Assembly: GCF_001989995.2 (NCBI RefSeq)
Contig: NZ_JAHGUP010000038.1
Coordinates: 1 to 64,000, forward strand
Length of the DNA stretch: 64,000 nucleotides
Direction of reading: 5' to 3'
Source: Vibrio anguillarum
GTDB lineage: Bacteria > Pseudomonadota > Gammaproteobacteria > Enterobacterales > Vibrionaceae
Of this stretch, positions 1-9,518 are shown one piece after another. The position numbers and the translations under genes are program-made. The stretch's first letter is position 1, and each line of letters opens with the position of its first letter. The notes under the pieces were generated by a model. The model was given only the letters and a program-made list of their open reading frames with translations, did not search any database and was not told the DNA's origin.

Positions 1-2
1 AG

Positions 3-521
3 CAACAGCAACAGCAACAGTCTGGTGAGCCTTCCGATCCAAATCAAGATCAAAATCACTCAGAAAATAAAAATAATGAACAGAATAAAAACGACGAACA
101 ACAAGATGGCGAACAAACAGAAGATAAATCTGACAAACAAAGCGATAACTCACCGCAGAACGACGGCTCTCAGTCTTCACCTCAATCGGCACAAAGTAAA
201 GATGAGCAAAGTGAGCGCTCCAAGGTCAACACGGCGGATGAATCGCCTGCCTCTCAACAGCAGACTGAAGCGACTCAAACAAATGAATCAATGAACAACG
301 AAGATGAAGTCAGTGACAAAGAAGCCTCTGAGCAGCAAACACAGAAGCAATCGCAACAGCAAGGCGATAGCCAAACTATTGACCCGCAACTTCGCAAGCT
401 AGAACAAGTCGAAAGTGCACGAGATCCTAGTGGCTTACTCAAAGCACAATTGTTGCTACAAGCAAGACAACGGCAAGAAGACCAAGCACAACCTCCACAA
501 AACAACAGCAAGAAGTGGTAA
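3..521 (+). CDS. C-terminal part of a Bat-type VWA/TPR protein (partial, 5' end outside window)
   Basis: The reading frame is open from the left edge to TAA at 519-521, giving 172 residues of a longer protein. What is visible is a very low-complexity tail rich in Gln, Asn, Ser, Asp and Glu, followed by a short ordered end with PQLRKLEQVESARDPSGLLKAQ and a Gln-rich stretch. The conserved 'DPS.LL+AQ' end, the polar linker and the batD gene 2 bp downstream are typical of the membrane VWA-plus-TPR protein (BatB/BatC type) of the Bat aerotolerance operon. The VWA and TPR domains themselves are outside the window, so the assignment rests on the tail and on context. Confidence 0.7.
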   Translation, partial: QQQQQQSGEPSDPNQDQNHSENKNNEQNKNDEQQDGEQTEDKSDKQSDNSPQNDGSQSSPQSAQSKDEQSERSKVNTADESPASQQQTEATQTNESMNNEDEVSDKEASEQQTQKQSQQQGDSQTIDPQLRKLEQVESARDPSGLLKAQLLLQARQRQEDQAQPPQNNSKKW

Positions 522-523
522 GT

Positions 524-2167
524 ATGAAATCGATCAAGCGTTCATTTTGGGCTGCGATTATCAGCCTAGTTTCTGTTGCTCTACTGAGCTCGGCCGCTAA
601 CGCGGCTGCACTTTACGCCAGCGTCAGTAAAAATAAGGTCGCGAAAAATGAAGTATTCCAATTACGAATTGTCGCCGATGAAAAAGTATCGACCGATGCG
701 ATCGACTTTAAGGTGTTAGAAGACGATTTTTTTCTCGGTCGCCCAAGTTTTGGTACTTCGGTGAACATCATCAATGGCGATCGCAGCACGCGCAGTGAAT
801 GGAATGTAACGTTGGCAGCCAACAAACTCGGCATACTGACCATTCCTAGTTTTAGCGTTAATGGCGCTACTACTCAACCGATCGCGATTCAAGTTATCGC
901 TGATGGTGAAGCGCCCAAGCAATCTGACCTTGTTGAAATACAAGCCGATCTAGAACGTAGCAAACTCTACCCGAGTGAAAGCACTTTTCTCAATGCTCGC
1001 CTAATCATCAAAGCTGATCCAAGAAGGCTGCAAAATCCACAAATTACGCCACCCGCTGTACAAGGATTAGAACTGACGACCGAGGGAGAAGCTAACCAAT
1101 ACCAAAGCTTATTGGATGGGGTTGAAGTCACTGTTGTAGACCAAAAATTTAGAGTCACGGCCCAAGAGGCAGGAACTTTCACGTTATCCGGCCCTGCGTT
1201 TAAAGCTGGCCTCATCTATGGTAACAACCAAACGGGCAGCACCCGCTTGCTGCAAGTCGATATTCCGGCCAAAACCTTTTCGCTGACCGTACTGCCGAAA
1301 CCGGGTAGCTATCAAGGCACTTGGCTACCTACGCCAAAACTAACACTCAACCAAACGTGGCGAGATGCCACAGGGCAGATCATCACCGCCGAGAGCTTTA
1401 AAACCAAAGTGGGTGAATCGTTGACTCGTGAATGGATTCTGACAGTGAAAGGCCTTACGCAGACGCAGTTGCCTAACCTCTCAGTGCAATATCCAGACTC
1501 AATTCGGCTCTATGCTGAAAAGCCTCAGTTTAAAAGCTTAGATAATGGCGATGTGCAAATGACGCTAAAACAAGTACTCATCCCAAAAACCGTCGGTAAG
1601 GTTGATCTAGCGGATCTCACCGTCAGTTGGTGGGACACCAAAAACGAATCTCAGCAAAGCGCGCAAGCCAAAGGATTAAAGCTAGAGGTTTCGCCAGGTG
1701 AATTACTCAACCCATCCACCTCTGTGCTGACACCACCAACAGTACAAACCGTCACCGTTAAAGATGCAGGATACTGGCCCTACTTTACCGCATTTTTTGC
1801 ACTGTTATGGATGGCGACTATGGTAGTCGCTTGGTCATTTCGTAACGCGCCACAAACAGCAACACAGGAAACCAACGCTCATCATCAACCGCTTGAAGGC
1901 CACCAATATCAACAGTTAAAAGAAGCTGTACAAAGCCAATATGGTGCCAAAATCAGCTATTACTTCACCCTCTGGCGCGATTCAGTCGTATTAAGTGATG
2001 AAGAGAAAACCGCACTAGATGCACAAGTCAACCAGCAACTTAAAACTTTGTACGCACCTCAGAAAAGTGATTGGGATGGCTCAGCGTTAATCTCTATGAT
2101 TGATGCCATTCAAAAAAAGCAAACTAAGCGCCAGCATAAAAAGTTAGAATCGCTGGCAAAACTCTAA
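524..2167 (+). CDS. batD: BatD family protein
   Basis: This is a 547-residue envelope protein. It has an N-terminal signal peptide (KSIKRSFWAAIISLVSVALLSSAANA), a long beta-rich periplasmic region containing Ig-like repeats, one transmembrane helix near residues 425-445 (YFTAFFALLWMATMVVAW) and a charged cytoplasmic tail of about 100 residues. This is the BatD (oxygen-tolerance) architecture. The ATG at 524 is preferred to the GTG at 515 because AAGAAGTGG lies just upstream and the ATG follows the stop of the preceding gene by 2 bp, which indicates translational coupling. Bat proteins are thought to form a VWA-based envelope complex with a MoxR ATPase. Their exact function is not settled. Confidence 0.85.
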   Translation: MKSIKRSFWAAIISLVSVALLSSAANAAALYASVSKNKVAKNEVFQLRIVADEKVSTDAIDFKVLEDDFFLGRPSFGTSVNIINGDRSTRSEWNVTLAANKLGILTIPSFSVNGATTQPIAIQVIADGEAPKQSDLVEIQADLERSKLYPSESTFLNARLIIKADPRRLQNPQITPPAVQGLELTTEGEANQYQSLLDGVEVTVVDQKFRVTAQEAGTFTLSGPAFKAGLIYGNNQTGSTRLLQVDIPAKTFSLTVLPKPGSYQGTWLPTPKLTLNQTWRDATGQIITAESFKTKVGESLTREWILTVKGLTQTQLPNLSVQYPDSIRLYAEKPQFKSLDNGDVQMTLKQVLIPKTVGKVDLADLTVSWWDTKNESQQSAQAKGLKLEVSPGELLNPSTSVLTPPTVQTVTVKDAGYWPYFTAFFALLWMATMVVAWSFRNAPQTATQETNAHHQPLEGHQYQQLKEAVQSQYGAKISYYFTLWRDSVVLSDEEKTALDAQVNQQLKTLYAPQKSDWDGSALISMIDAIQKKQTKRQHKKLESLAKL

Positions 2168-2285
2168 CCGAAAATGGCTGTCGAAATCACAATCTCAAAT
2201 CTAAGGTATGCTGTTATATTCAAACGACTAACCGCTGTGACTTCAAGTCATTTTGGGACTGTTGCCAACAAAAGGAAAACAAGGC

Positions 2286-3002
2286 ATGCAAATAAAAAGT
2301 AGCGCTTCATTGATCATCGGTTTGAGTTTAATACTCGGGCTCGCAACCCTCGGTTACTTTGTGCAGCAAACGGCTGTGAAATATAAAGAGTATGAGCGCG
2401 TGGTGACCGTTAAAGGATTATCAGAGCGAGAATATCCCGCCGACACAGTTGTTTGGCCGATCCAATTTAGTGTGGCCGATAATGATTTACCCACCATGTT
2501 CAACACGATTGAAAAGCAGAGCCAACTGGTGACCGCATTTTTAGCTCAACAAGGCATTGATGAAAAAAGTGTCTCGCTATCATCGCCAGCGGTGATCGAC
2601 AAAAAAGCACAGCAGTATGGTGGAGAAAATTTAGTCGAGTTTCGTTATTTAGCGAACCAAACCATTACGGTGTACAGCAATCAAGTTGACCTAGTGCGCG
2701 AGGCCATTAATAAGCTCGGCAATTTAGGAAAACAAGGCATCGTTTTTAATCAAGATCCTTACAACAACCGCGTTGATTATTCATTCTCTGGACTGAATGA
2801 AATCAAACCCGACATGATTGAAGAAGCGACCAAACAAGCAAGAGAAGTCGCAGAGAAATTTGCCAAAGATTCGCAAAGCTCACTTGGCAAGATTAAACGT
2901 GCTTCACAGGGACAATTTAGTATTGTGGATCGTGATAACAATACTCCTTACATCAAAAAAGTACGCGTCGTTTCAACGGTTGAATATTACCTCTCAGACT
3001 GA
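2286..3002 (+). CDS. SIMPL domain-containing (DUF541) protein
   Basis: The 238-residue product has an N-terminal signal anchor (SASLIIGLSLILGLATLGYFV) followed by a SIMPL/DUF541 domain. Family features visible are VTVKGLSEREYPADTVVWPI near residue 45 and the C-terminal VRVVSTVEYYL. The ATG at 2286 follows AAAGGAAAAC and begins the hydrophobic segment correctly. An upstream TTG at 2253 would only add a polar extension. Proteins of this family are periplasmic or membrane-anchored and of uncertain function; some have been linked to oxidative-stress protection. It stands apart from batD by 118 bp and is probably transcribed separately. Confidence 0.8.
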   Translation: MQIKSSASLIIGLSLILGLATLGYFVQQTAVKYKEYERVVTVKGLSEREYPADTVVWPIQFSVADNDLPTMFNTIEKQSQLVTAFLAQQGIDEKSVSLSSPAVIDKKAQQYGGENLVEFRYLANQTITVYSNQVDLVREAINKLGNLGKQGIVFNQDPYNNRVDYSFSGLNEIKPDMIEEATKQAREVAEKFAKDSQSSLGKIKRASQGQFSIVDRDNNTPYIKKVRVVSTVEYYLSD

Positions 3003-3049
3003 ATAATCTGCTGTTCTCATTATCCTTGCCATGACTCGCCGCGCTAACA

Positions 3050-5197
3050 CTATGAATTTGGCGCGGCGACTTTATCACTTCGAGTATGGTTTTTTTGCTC
3101 AGAGTAACCAACGACTTGGTTTCTGCCATTATCTTTTGCTTGGTAAAGTGCCTTATCCGCTTTGCTGTACATCTCCTCAAACTTAAGTTCACTGGGAAGG
3201 TACTGGGCAATAGTGTAACCAATCGAGACACTTAAGCAGTCACCATCAGGGTTCTCACTATGTTCAATCTGCTCTCGTTCAATACTAAAGCGTATGCTTT
3301 CAGCCAACGCTTTCACTTCTGCTGCATCGCGGTTGGCCACCAACAATATAAATTCTTCACCACCAATTCGGCAAAAGAGTTCATTCTCTGCCTGAGCATG
3401 TTGGTTGAGAATATGGCCAATACGAATCAAAGCAATATCCCCTTCCAAGTGACCGTAGTAATTATTAAATAAACCAAAGTGATCAATATCAAGCAAAATT
3501 AAACCATAACTTACGGTCTCATTTTGTACTCTCGAACCGATGCGTTCCAATAAATGAGCTAACATCCGACGATTTCCAAGGCGAGTTAATGGATCCATTT
3601 TGGCCATTAAGTCCAGTTTGTCGTTCACTTTTTGTAACTCATAGGTACGGTTACGCACCTCAATTTCTAAATTCTCATTCAGTTCACTGATCGCCTGCTG
3701 AGCACTGGTGCGCATCAATACTTCGGTTAAATTAGAGGCGAACATGCGGATCACTTCTCGCAGTTGTGAGGTCAGTGGTGAGCGGCGGATCAAATTGTCC
3801 GCAGCAATAAAAGCAATAGGTTCGCCATTGTTGGTAAGCATGGTCATGGCTGTCCAGCCAAAACCAACAATGTTGCTGTCATGATAAATAGGGACTGACT
3901 CTTCAAACACCACCTCATTGGGGTTGGCTTTGGCCATATCAACAATCATATTATTGGTGGTCCCAGAACGAAAATACGATTCATTCACAATGTTGCCTTG
4001 GATATCGGTTCCCCACGTTCCCTGAATGTACGAGCAGTGTTTATCGGTCAAAAATACTGCCATCCGATCAATGCCCATGCGGTTAATCGCAAAACTGACC
4101 GCCGATTTGCACACGTCACTCACCGTCATACAACGTGACAGTTCAACCATGCTCGCATGCAACATGCGAACATTTTGCTCCTGACGCTTGCGAATATAAA
4201 TTTGCGCAAGCAATGAACCAAAAGATTCCAACATCTGCTTTTGGTATTCAGTTATGGGCTGTCGATTAATGTAGTTATCAATCGCGATCCAACCAATGGT
4301 TTCATTACCATCACGTAGAATTAACATCCCATTCCACCCTTGTCCCACCACATTTCCCGCCGTGTATAGAGGGGCATCGTCGATCAGCACCAAACTTTTA
4401 GTATCATCAGAAAGACCGCTTAAATAACTTTCTTCTAGCTGGTGCAAATCGTATTGGGTATGGTGTTCGCTCACCGTTTTTCCGCTTTCATCCGTACCAT
4501 AAGTTCCGCTAAAACAACGTTTTTTCATATCAAGAACTAAAAAAGCGGCTCGATCAAACCCTAAGCGTGTTTTCGTTACATCAACGGCCGCTCTGTGCAG
4601 CGCATCTAAATTGTCTGGGTTAGCCAGTTCAATCGCTAATTGATGAACCAACTTCATGTTATCAATGAACATTTCGCGCTGTTTAATTTCATCCAAATAC
4701 TTTGCTTCGCGGATATCTCTATTTTTAAACTCCTTTGCCGCTTCAGATTCCGCGCGAAGACATTGCCAACGAGCCGCAATCAGTTGCAAACAATCGAGCT
4801 CTCCGGATTCTGTTTTCGCATGAATGTTGACGTTATCAATTGCCTCAAGCAGCAAATAGGTTCTTAAATCAGGGTGGTTATCTAACATAAAAAGATAAGA
4901 CTCACCGCCCATCACACTACGGTAGTCCCAATTGCAGGTGTTGATCGCTAGTGGAATTAGACCATCAGAGGTGTCAAATTGTGCGGCCCAATTCCAAAAG
5001 GTATTTGGATAATTTTGCAGAGCTGTCGGTAAGTTGTACTCAAATAATGGCTCATGGCGCTTGTTTAATGTTGGTGCATGAAAGATCCGCATTGATTTGG
5101 GAGAAATGAAACTTTGAAGAAAATCAAACGTTGCTTCCGCGAGCATACGATGGTTGCGAGCAGAAGAAATCTGTTTGAGTAAAGTACGAGAGAACAT
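3050..5197 (-). CDS. GAF-GAF-GGDEF diguanylate cyclase
   Basis: A 715-residue cytosolic signalling protein with no membrane segment. After an N-terminal region of about 190 residues come two related GAF-like repeats (about 195-345 and 350-510). They share the patterns GTYGTD / GTWGTD and VVGQGWNGM / IVGFGWTAM. A short coiled coil (ISELNENLEIEVRNRTYELQ) leads into a GGDEF domain beginning at MDPLTRLGNRRM. The active-site motif is GGEEF at residues 612-616, so it is predicted to make cyclic di-GMP. No RxxD inhibitory site is seen just before the GGEEF, suggesting little product inhibition. The ATG at 5197 is preceded by AGG. It is divergent from the L,D-transpeptidase gene. Confidence 0.88.
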   Translation of the reverse strand: MFSRTLLKQISSARNHRMLAEATFDFLQSFISPKSMRIFHAPTLNKRHEPLFEYNLPTALQNYPNTFWNWAAQFDTSDGLIPLAINTCNWDYRSVMGGESYLFMLDNHPDLRTYLLLEAIDNVNIHAKTESGELDCLQLIAARWQCLRAESEAAKEFKNRDIREAKYLDEIKQREMFIDNMKLVHQLAIELANPDNLDALHRAAVDVTKTRLGFDRAAFLVLDMKKRCFSGTYGTDESGKTVSEHHTQYDLHQLEESYLSGLSDDTKSLVLIDDAPLYTAGNVVGQGWNGMLILRDGNETIGWIAIDNYINRQPITEYQKQMLESFGSLLAQIYIRKRQEQNVRMLHASMVELSRCMTVSDVCKSAVSFAINRMGIDRMAVFLTDKHCSYIQGTWGTDIQGNIVNESYFRSGTTNNMIVDMAKANPNEVVFEESVPIYHDSNIVGFGWTAMTMLTNNGEPIAFIAADNLIRRSPLTSQLREVIRMFASNLTEVLMRTSAQQAISELNENLEIEVRNRTYELQKVNDKLDLMAKMDPLTRLGNRRMLAHLLERIGSRVQNETVSYGLILLDIDHFGLFNNYYGHLEGDIALIRIGHILNQHAQAENELFCRIGGEEFILLVANRDAAEVKALAESIRFSIEREQIEHSENPDGDCLSVSIGYTIAQYLPSELKFEEMYSKADKALYQAKDNGRNQVVGYSEQKNHTRSDKVAAPNS

Positions 5198-5487
5198 ATG
5201 AGCGGCCTGACATTTTAATAATTTTCATTGCAAAATTAGACAAAAGATCATGTGCAATCAAACTCTTAAAAAGGTCGCTGTTAAGTCGGCCGCAAATTTG
5301 CACTCTATGTTTTTACATCCTAGAGTTAACCTACATTTTTGAGATTCTGTTTCCATTTATTACATGGTTAGCCCTATTATTTTTAGCATTGTCTTATTTG
5401 CAAGACAATATTGACAACTAGCCACGTTCATTCTTCCGCTGCATAATGTCTCTCTATTTGCCACCTTATCAGTACTGACACTCTCTT

Positions 5488-5970
5488 ATGACCCGATACT
5501 TTAGGCTACTTTTGTTTCTATGTTTTTCACTCAACAGCGCAGCGGCTGAGATTGATCTGGTCAAAGTGGATAAATCTAAGCGTCGCATGTACTTGATCTC
5601 GGGACAGCAGATCATTCAAGAGTATCGAATTGCCTTGGGTAAAGAACCCAAAGGACATAAACAGCAAGAAGGCGATCAACGTACTCCAGAAGGTCGATAC
5701 TATCTTGAAGCTATCAGTAATGATTCTGGCTATTATCGTTCGATTCATATCAGTTACCCGAATCATCAAGATGAAGTGCATGCACAGCGCTTAAACATCA
5801 ATCCCGGTGGTGATATAAAAATCCATGGTCTAAAAAATGGCGACAAGCAACGACCAGAATATGTGCAAAGTTTTGATTGGACTAATGGTTGTATTGCACT
5901 GACTAACTCAGAAATGGATGAATTTTTGAGCCTAGTCAAAGAAGGCACGCCGATTGAGATTGAGTGGTAA
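5488..5970 (+). CDS. L,D-transpeptidase (YkuD domain) family protein
   Basis: A 160-residue exported protein with signal peptide MTRYFRLLLFLCFSLNSAAA, then a single YkuD domain that fills the rest of the chain. The catalytic signature is complete: His in KIHGLKNG near residue 112, then TNGCIALTNSEM with the nucleophilic Cys at residue 135. Such enzymes form 3-3 peptidoglycan cross-links or attach proteins to peptidoglycan. Short single-domain versions like this are often called ErfK/YbiS/YafK-like, and the YafK-type member is also compatible. It is a single-gene unit with a 290-bp divergent upstream region. Confidence 0.87.
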   Translation: MTRYFRLLLFLCFSLNSAAAEIDLVKVDKSKRRMYLISGQQIIQEYRIALGKEPKGHKQQEGDQRTPEGRYYLEAISNDSGYYRSIHISYPNHQDEVHAQRLNINPGGDIKIHGLKNGDKQRPEYVQSFDWTNGCIALTNSEMDEFLSLVKEGTPIEIEW

Positions 5971-6091
5971 AAGTGACACTTACGCTAAGGTGTGAGGACG
6001 TGCATTAAAATAAATCACACAAACTTTGATTAGCGCAGATTTTTGGTTTTTAATATCGAAAAAGTATTTTTAATCAATAGTTGGAATTAAC

Positions 6092-6436
6092 ATGTCGTCA
6101 GATTTTTATGGTTCAAGTGCCAATTATGCTCGTAAAGAGAGCGGTTACCGAGAAAAAGCACTTAAACTTTACCCTTGGGTGTGTGGCAATTGCGCGCGTG
6201 AATTCGTTTATTCAAATTTACGGGAATTAACTGTACACCACAAAGATCACGATCACACCAATAACCCTGAAGATGGCAGTAACTGGGAGCTTTTATGCCT
6301 CTATTGTCACGATCATGAGCACTCTAAATATTCAGACCACGACCGATTTGGCGCTGAGCCTGTTGCGAGATTAGACGATCATCAAAGCGCGACCTATAAC
6401 CCCTTTGCCGATCTCGCCAAACTGATGAAAAAATAA
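6092..6436 (+). CDS. yajD: YajD family HNH nuclease
   Basis: A 114-residue protein of YajD length. It shows CGNCAREF near residue 34, then LTVHHKDHDHTNNPEDGSNW with the HH core and LLCLYCHDHEH, forming the Cys4 zinc site and His-Asn-His-type fold of HNH nucleases. The biological substrate is unknown. A cellular rather than mobile-element role is likely because YajD is widely conserved in single copy in gammaproteobacteria. The start ATG has GGAATT upstream. It converges with the DUF3820 gene. Confidence 0.85.
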   Translation: MSSDFYGSSANYARKESGYREKALKLYPWVCGNCAREFVYSNLRELTVHHKDHDHTNNPEDGSNWELLCLYCHDHEHSKYSDHDRFGAEPVARLDDHQSATYNPFADLAKLMKK

Positions 6437-6453
6437 CGCGGTTAGCCACTAGA

Positions 6454-6669
6454 TCACATACGCTTTAGTGGCTTAACCACGCTATCCAATCCTTCAATTT
6501 TCAACGCTAAGCAAAGTTGCAGCAAACGCCCGAGCTCCCCTTCAGGGAAGCCCTTCTTATCAAACCACAGCAAATACTCTTCTGGTAAGTCGATAAGCGC
6601 TCGCCCTGCATACTTACCAAACGGCATTGGCATACGCGCAAGTTTAATCAGGTTCTCTTTTTCTAACAT
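6454..6669 (-). CDS. DUF3820 family protein
   Basis: A 71-residue protein with the family signature MPFGKYAGRALIDLPEEYLLWF and a C-terminal half-helix region (LGRLLQLCLALKIEGLD). The ATG at 6669 (MLEKENLIKLARM) is chosen because GTGAGA sits at good spacing and it matches the usual start of the family. A TTG at 6708 would add 13 residues. DUF3820 members are small proteins sometimes named 'putative quorum-sensing-regulated virulence factor'. I see nothing here that fixes a function. Confidence 0.8.
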   Translation of the reverse strand: MLEKENLIKLARMPMPFGKYAGRALIDLPEEYLLWFDKKGFPEGELGRLLQLCLALKIEGLDSVVKPLKRM

Positions 6670-6779
6670 TTTGCGTCTCACAAACTGGCTAAACTTGTTT
6701 AAGTCCAACCAGTTTATGTTTCTCAGCCACTTTTGGGTACTGATTTATCGCATAACGCTGTAGGTGGATAAAAATATAA

Positions 6780-8735
6780 TCAATATGAATCAGATGCGGT
6801 GTAGTAGTTTTCTTTAAACGCTAAGCTTCCCCACATAGCATTGGCATGAGCACGTTTAACCACTTCTGGATCCAACTCTTTTTCTGTCAGGGTATCTGAT
6901 TTAAAATCATATTGATAAGTAGAAATACCTTGCTCAGGCCGAATAACAACCAGTTGGTTGTCTGCTGTCATATAGCCATAGTTTTTATCTCGTTGCATCA
7001 TTACTCGCTGCTTCTCAGCAGGAACATCATGAGTTAAATCGAACCCAATCATTGGGTTTTGGCTACTGATACCGGCCAAAGAAAGCAGTGTGGGTGCAAG
7101 GTCAATTTGACTAACTAGACGATCGTCAATGCGGTGTTCAATGCCGCCACCAAAAATCACCGCTGGAATTCGAAAGTAATCGACTGGTACAGGCTGATTA
7201 CCCTGTGTTCTAGCATCATGATCTGCCACAGCAACAAACACCGTGTTATCCCAATATGGTGACTTTTTCGCTTTTTCAATGAACTGTCCAAGCGCATAGT
7301 CTGCATATTTCACCGCATTTTCCACCGTTTGCTTTGGCTCATTATACGGTTCAATCACGTTATCAGGGTATTCAAATGGGCTGTGGTTCGATGAGCTAAA
7401 AACTAAGCTAAAGAACGGTTTACCTTCACGACTCATCTTCATAAATTGCTGATCTGCCTTATTGTAAAGATCTTCATCTGACGCGCCCCATGAACCAACA
7501 TATTTAGGCGAATCAAAAGTTGGGAAGTCTTGCATATCGACAAAACCGTTACCTAAGAAGAAACTCTTCATATTGTCAAAGTGGCTTTCACCACCGTAAA
7601 TAAATTGTGTGTGGTAATTTCGAGACTTTAATAAATCAGCAATTGAAAAGAAATTCGTTTGGCTTTTACCTAATTTGACCACTGAACGTGCAGGAGTCGG
7701 AGAAAACCCAGTGGTCACCGCTTCAATACCACGAACAGAACGCGTTCCCGTTGCGTACAAACGGGTGAATGCCCACCCCTCATCAATCAGTTTATCGATA
7801 TTGGGTGACGCATCGATACCACCAAGGCGGCTAACATAACGTGCACCGTGACTTTCAAGCAGTAGGATTACGATATTTTTAGGCTGGCCTTGATAGGTCG
7901 CTTGGTGCATTGCCATGCTAGGTTGTTGTGCAGAGACAAAGTCTTTATTGTCGACATTCATGGATGCACGAATTTCTTGGACGATCTCCTCCTTATCCAT
8001 TTTCGGGTAAAACTCGAAAGCACTCGCTTCAGATTTCATCTGTTTGGCAGCAAAAATCGCTGAAAATGAGGAGTTTAACGTTAAATCATTCACCAAAGGG
8101 TCACTAGAAAAAGCCACCATCGCCGGATTTAATGGACGGTGTCCCAGTGAAGAACGCGCCCCCAAAATACCAATAGCCACAACAAAAATAGCAATCAGCG
8201 GACGCCAATACCATTTAGGAAAGCTTAAGTTCGAAACAAGCTGCTTGCTCCATTTCCAACCGACAAAAAGTGTGAACGTGGAAACTACGGCACCAAGGAA
8301 AAGTTCAAATTTATAGCCACTCCAAAGCATACTGAAAACTTCTTTGGGATAAATGAGATATTCGATAAAAATTCGATTAGGTCGCAGATCGTACTCAATA
8401 ATAAATGGCGGTGTTGCTGCTTCCATGTAAACAATCAACCACAAACCGCCGGTAATCCACACACGTAAAAACCAATGCCAAACCCGACCGACAGCATGAT
8501 CGCCAGACAGTAGGCTAGATAACAACGCTGGTAAAATAAGCAAATAACAAAGAGAAACAATATCAACTCGCAGACCACTTAAGAAAATGGTCAGCCATCC
8601 ACCAGCATCACTCACCCGTTCAAAATGCCAGATAGCCAGTCCTAAACGAGAGACAAAAAAGATAACTAGCCCCACCACGAATACGGCAGCAATCGGATAG
8701 AGAGGCCCTAAGTAGGGTTTGATTTTATTGAGCAT
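6780..8735 (-). CDS. LTA synthase-like sulfatase-fold membrane protein
   Basis: A protein of about 651 residues with five predicted N-terminal transmembrane helices (residues 1-200) followed by a periplasmic alkaline-phosphatase/sulfatase-fold domain. Metal-site and catalytic features visible are NIVILLLESHGARY, ATGTRSVRGIEAVTTG with the probable catalytic Thr, FSSSNHSPFEYP and VAVADHDAR. This is the LtaS/OpgB/phosphoethanolamine-transferase-like superfamily. In Gram-negatives such enzymes transfer phosphoglycerol or similar groups to envelope glycans, and the substrate here cannot be read from the sequence. The ATG at 8735 is used; a TTG at 8747 is also open. It is monocistronic. Confidence 0.82.
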   Translation of the reverse strand: MLNKIKPYLGPLYPIAAVFVVGLVIFFVSRLGLAIWHFERVSDAGGWLTIFLSGLRVDIVSLCYLLILPALLSSLLSGDHAVGRVWHWFLRVWITGGLWLIVYMEAATPPFIIEYDLRPNRIFIEYLIYPKEVFSMLWSGYKFELFLGAVVSTFTLFVGWKWSKQLVSNLSFPKWYWRPLIAIFVVAIGILGARSSLGHRPLNPAMVAFSSDPLVNDLTLNSSFSAIFAAKQMKSEASAFEFYPKMDKEEIVQEIRASMNVDNKDFVSAQQPSMAMHQATYQGQPKNIVILLLESHGARYVSRLGGIDASPNIDKLIDEGWAFTRLYATGTRSVRGIEAVTTGFSPTPARSVVKLGKSQTNFFSIADLLKSRNYHTQFIYGGESHFDNMKSFFLGNGFVDMQDFPTFDSPKYVGSWGASDEDLYNKADQQFMKMSREGKPFFSLVFSSSNHSPFEYPDNVIEPYNEPKQTVENAVKYADYALGQFIEKAKKSPYWDNTVFVAVADHDARTQGNQPVPVDYFRIPAVIFGGGIEHRIDDRLVSQIDLAPTLLSLAGISSQNPMIGFDLTHDVPAEKQRVMMQRDKNYGYMTADNQLVVIRPEQGISTYQYDFKSDTLTEKELDPEVVKRAHANAMWGSLAFKENYYTASDSY

Positions 8736-9008
8736 AAATTTCAACAACTATTAAGATTAAATGAATGATTAGATAATACGTTAAGGCATTGATAAAAGAA
8801 ATAAGTTCCATTTCATTTTGTAAAACGAAAAACTATCGCCTATTTTATCTTCATGCGTTAAATGTCTTAAGTTTTTCTTAAGATTAATATGGCAAATTCC
8901 TTTATCGAACACTGACAGAATTAAGAATGGCGGGATTTATTTAGATTAATTAAACGACAGAAATCCATTTCAATCTTGATAATATAAACAAAATAGAGGA
9001 ACGCTAAA

Positions 9009-9518
9009 ATGCCTAAAACTTACAAATGGGATCTATTTGTTCGCTTGACACATTGGATTGTGGCGGGATCTTTCTTAACCAACTACCTCATAACAGAAGA
9101 AGGTAGTAAAACACACCAATGGATTGGCTATCTACTGATGATCACGATATGCCTTCGTCTCATTTGGGGTCTTATTGTCCATTCCCCTGCTCGCTTGTCT
9201 GCCTTTAAGCCTTCAATACACAATGCGTTTATTCACATAAAGCAAGTAATAGAAACAAAAGAAGATCACCATGAAGGGCACAACCCAGCTGGAGCTGTGA
9301 TGGTCTGGATTTTGTGGTCTGGCCTCCTCCTAACAGGACTTAGCGGCTGGGCAACACAACTGGACATGTTATCGGCAAATGACTGGCTCAGCGAATTGCA
9401 TGGAGCGCTCGCAAATCTGACGATGCTGGCAACGATAAGCCATATAGCCGCCATTGTGATAATGAGCCACTGGACTGACCACAATTATTTAAAAAATATG
9501 CTGTTACATAAAAAATAG
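9009..9518 (+). CDS. Cytochrome b561 family protein
   Basis: A 169-residue protein with four hydrophobic helices and heme-ligand histidines in the expected places (RLTHWIVAG, KTHQWIGY, SELHGALANL, ATISHIAAI). Its N-terminus, KWDLFVRLTHW, is typical of the Ni/Fe-hydrogenase/YceI-type b561 branch. It should bind two b hemes and move electrons across the inner membrane, but the partner is unknown. There is no hydrogenase or cytochrome c neighbour. The start follows AGAGGA at 8994-8999. Confidence 0.87.
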   Translation: MPKTYKWDLFVRLTHWIVAGSFLTNYLITEEGSKTHQWIGYLLMITICLRLIWGLIVHSPARLSAFKPSIHNAFIHIKQVIETKEDHHEGHNPAGAVMVWILWSGLLLTGLSGWATQLDMLSANDWLSELHGALANLTMLATISHIAAIVIMSHWTDHNYLKNMLLHKK

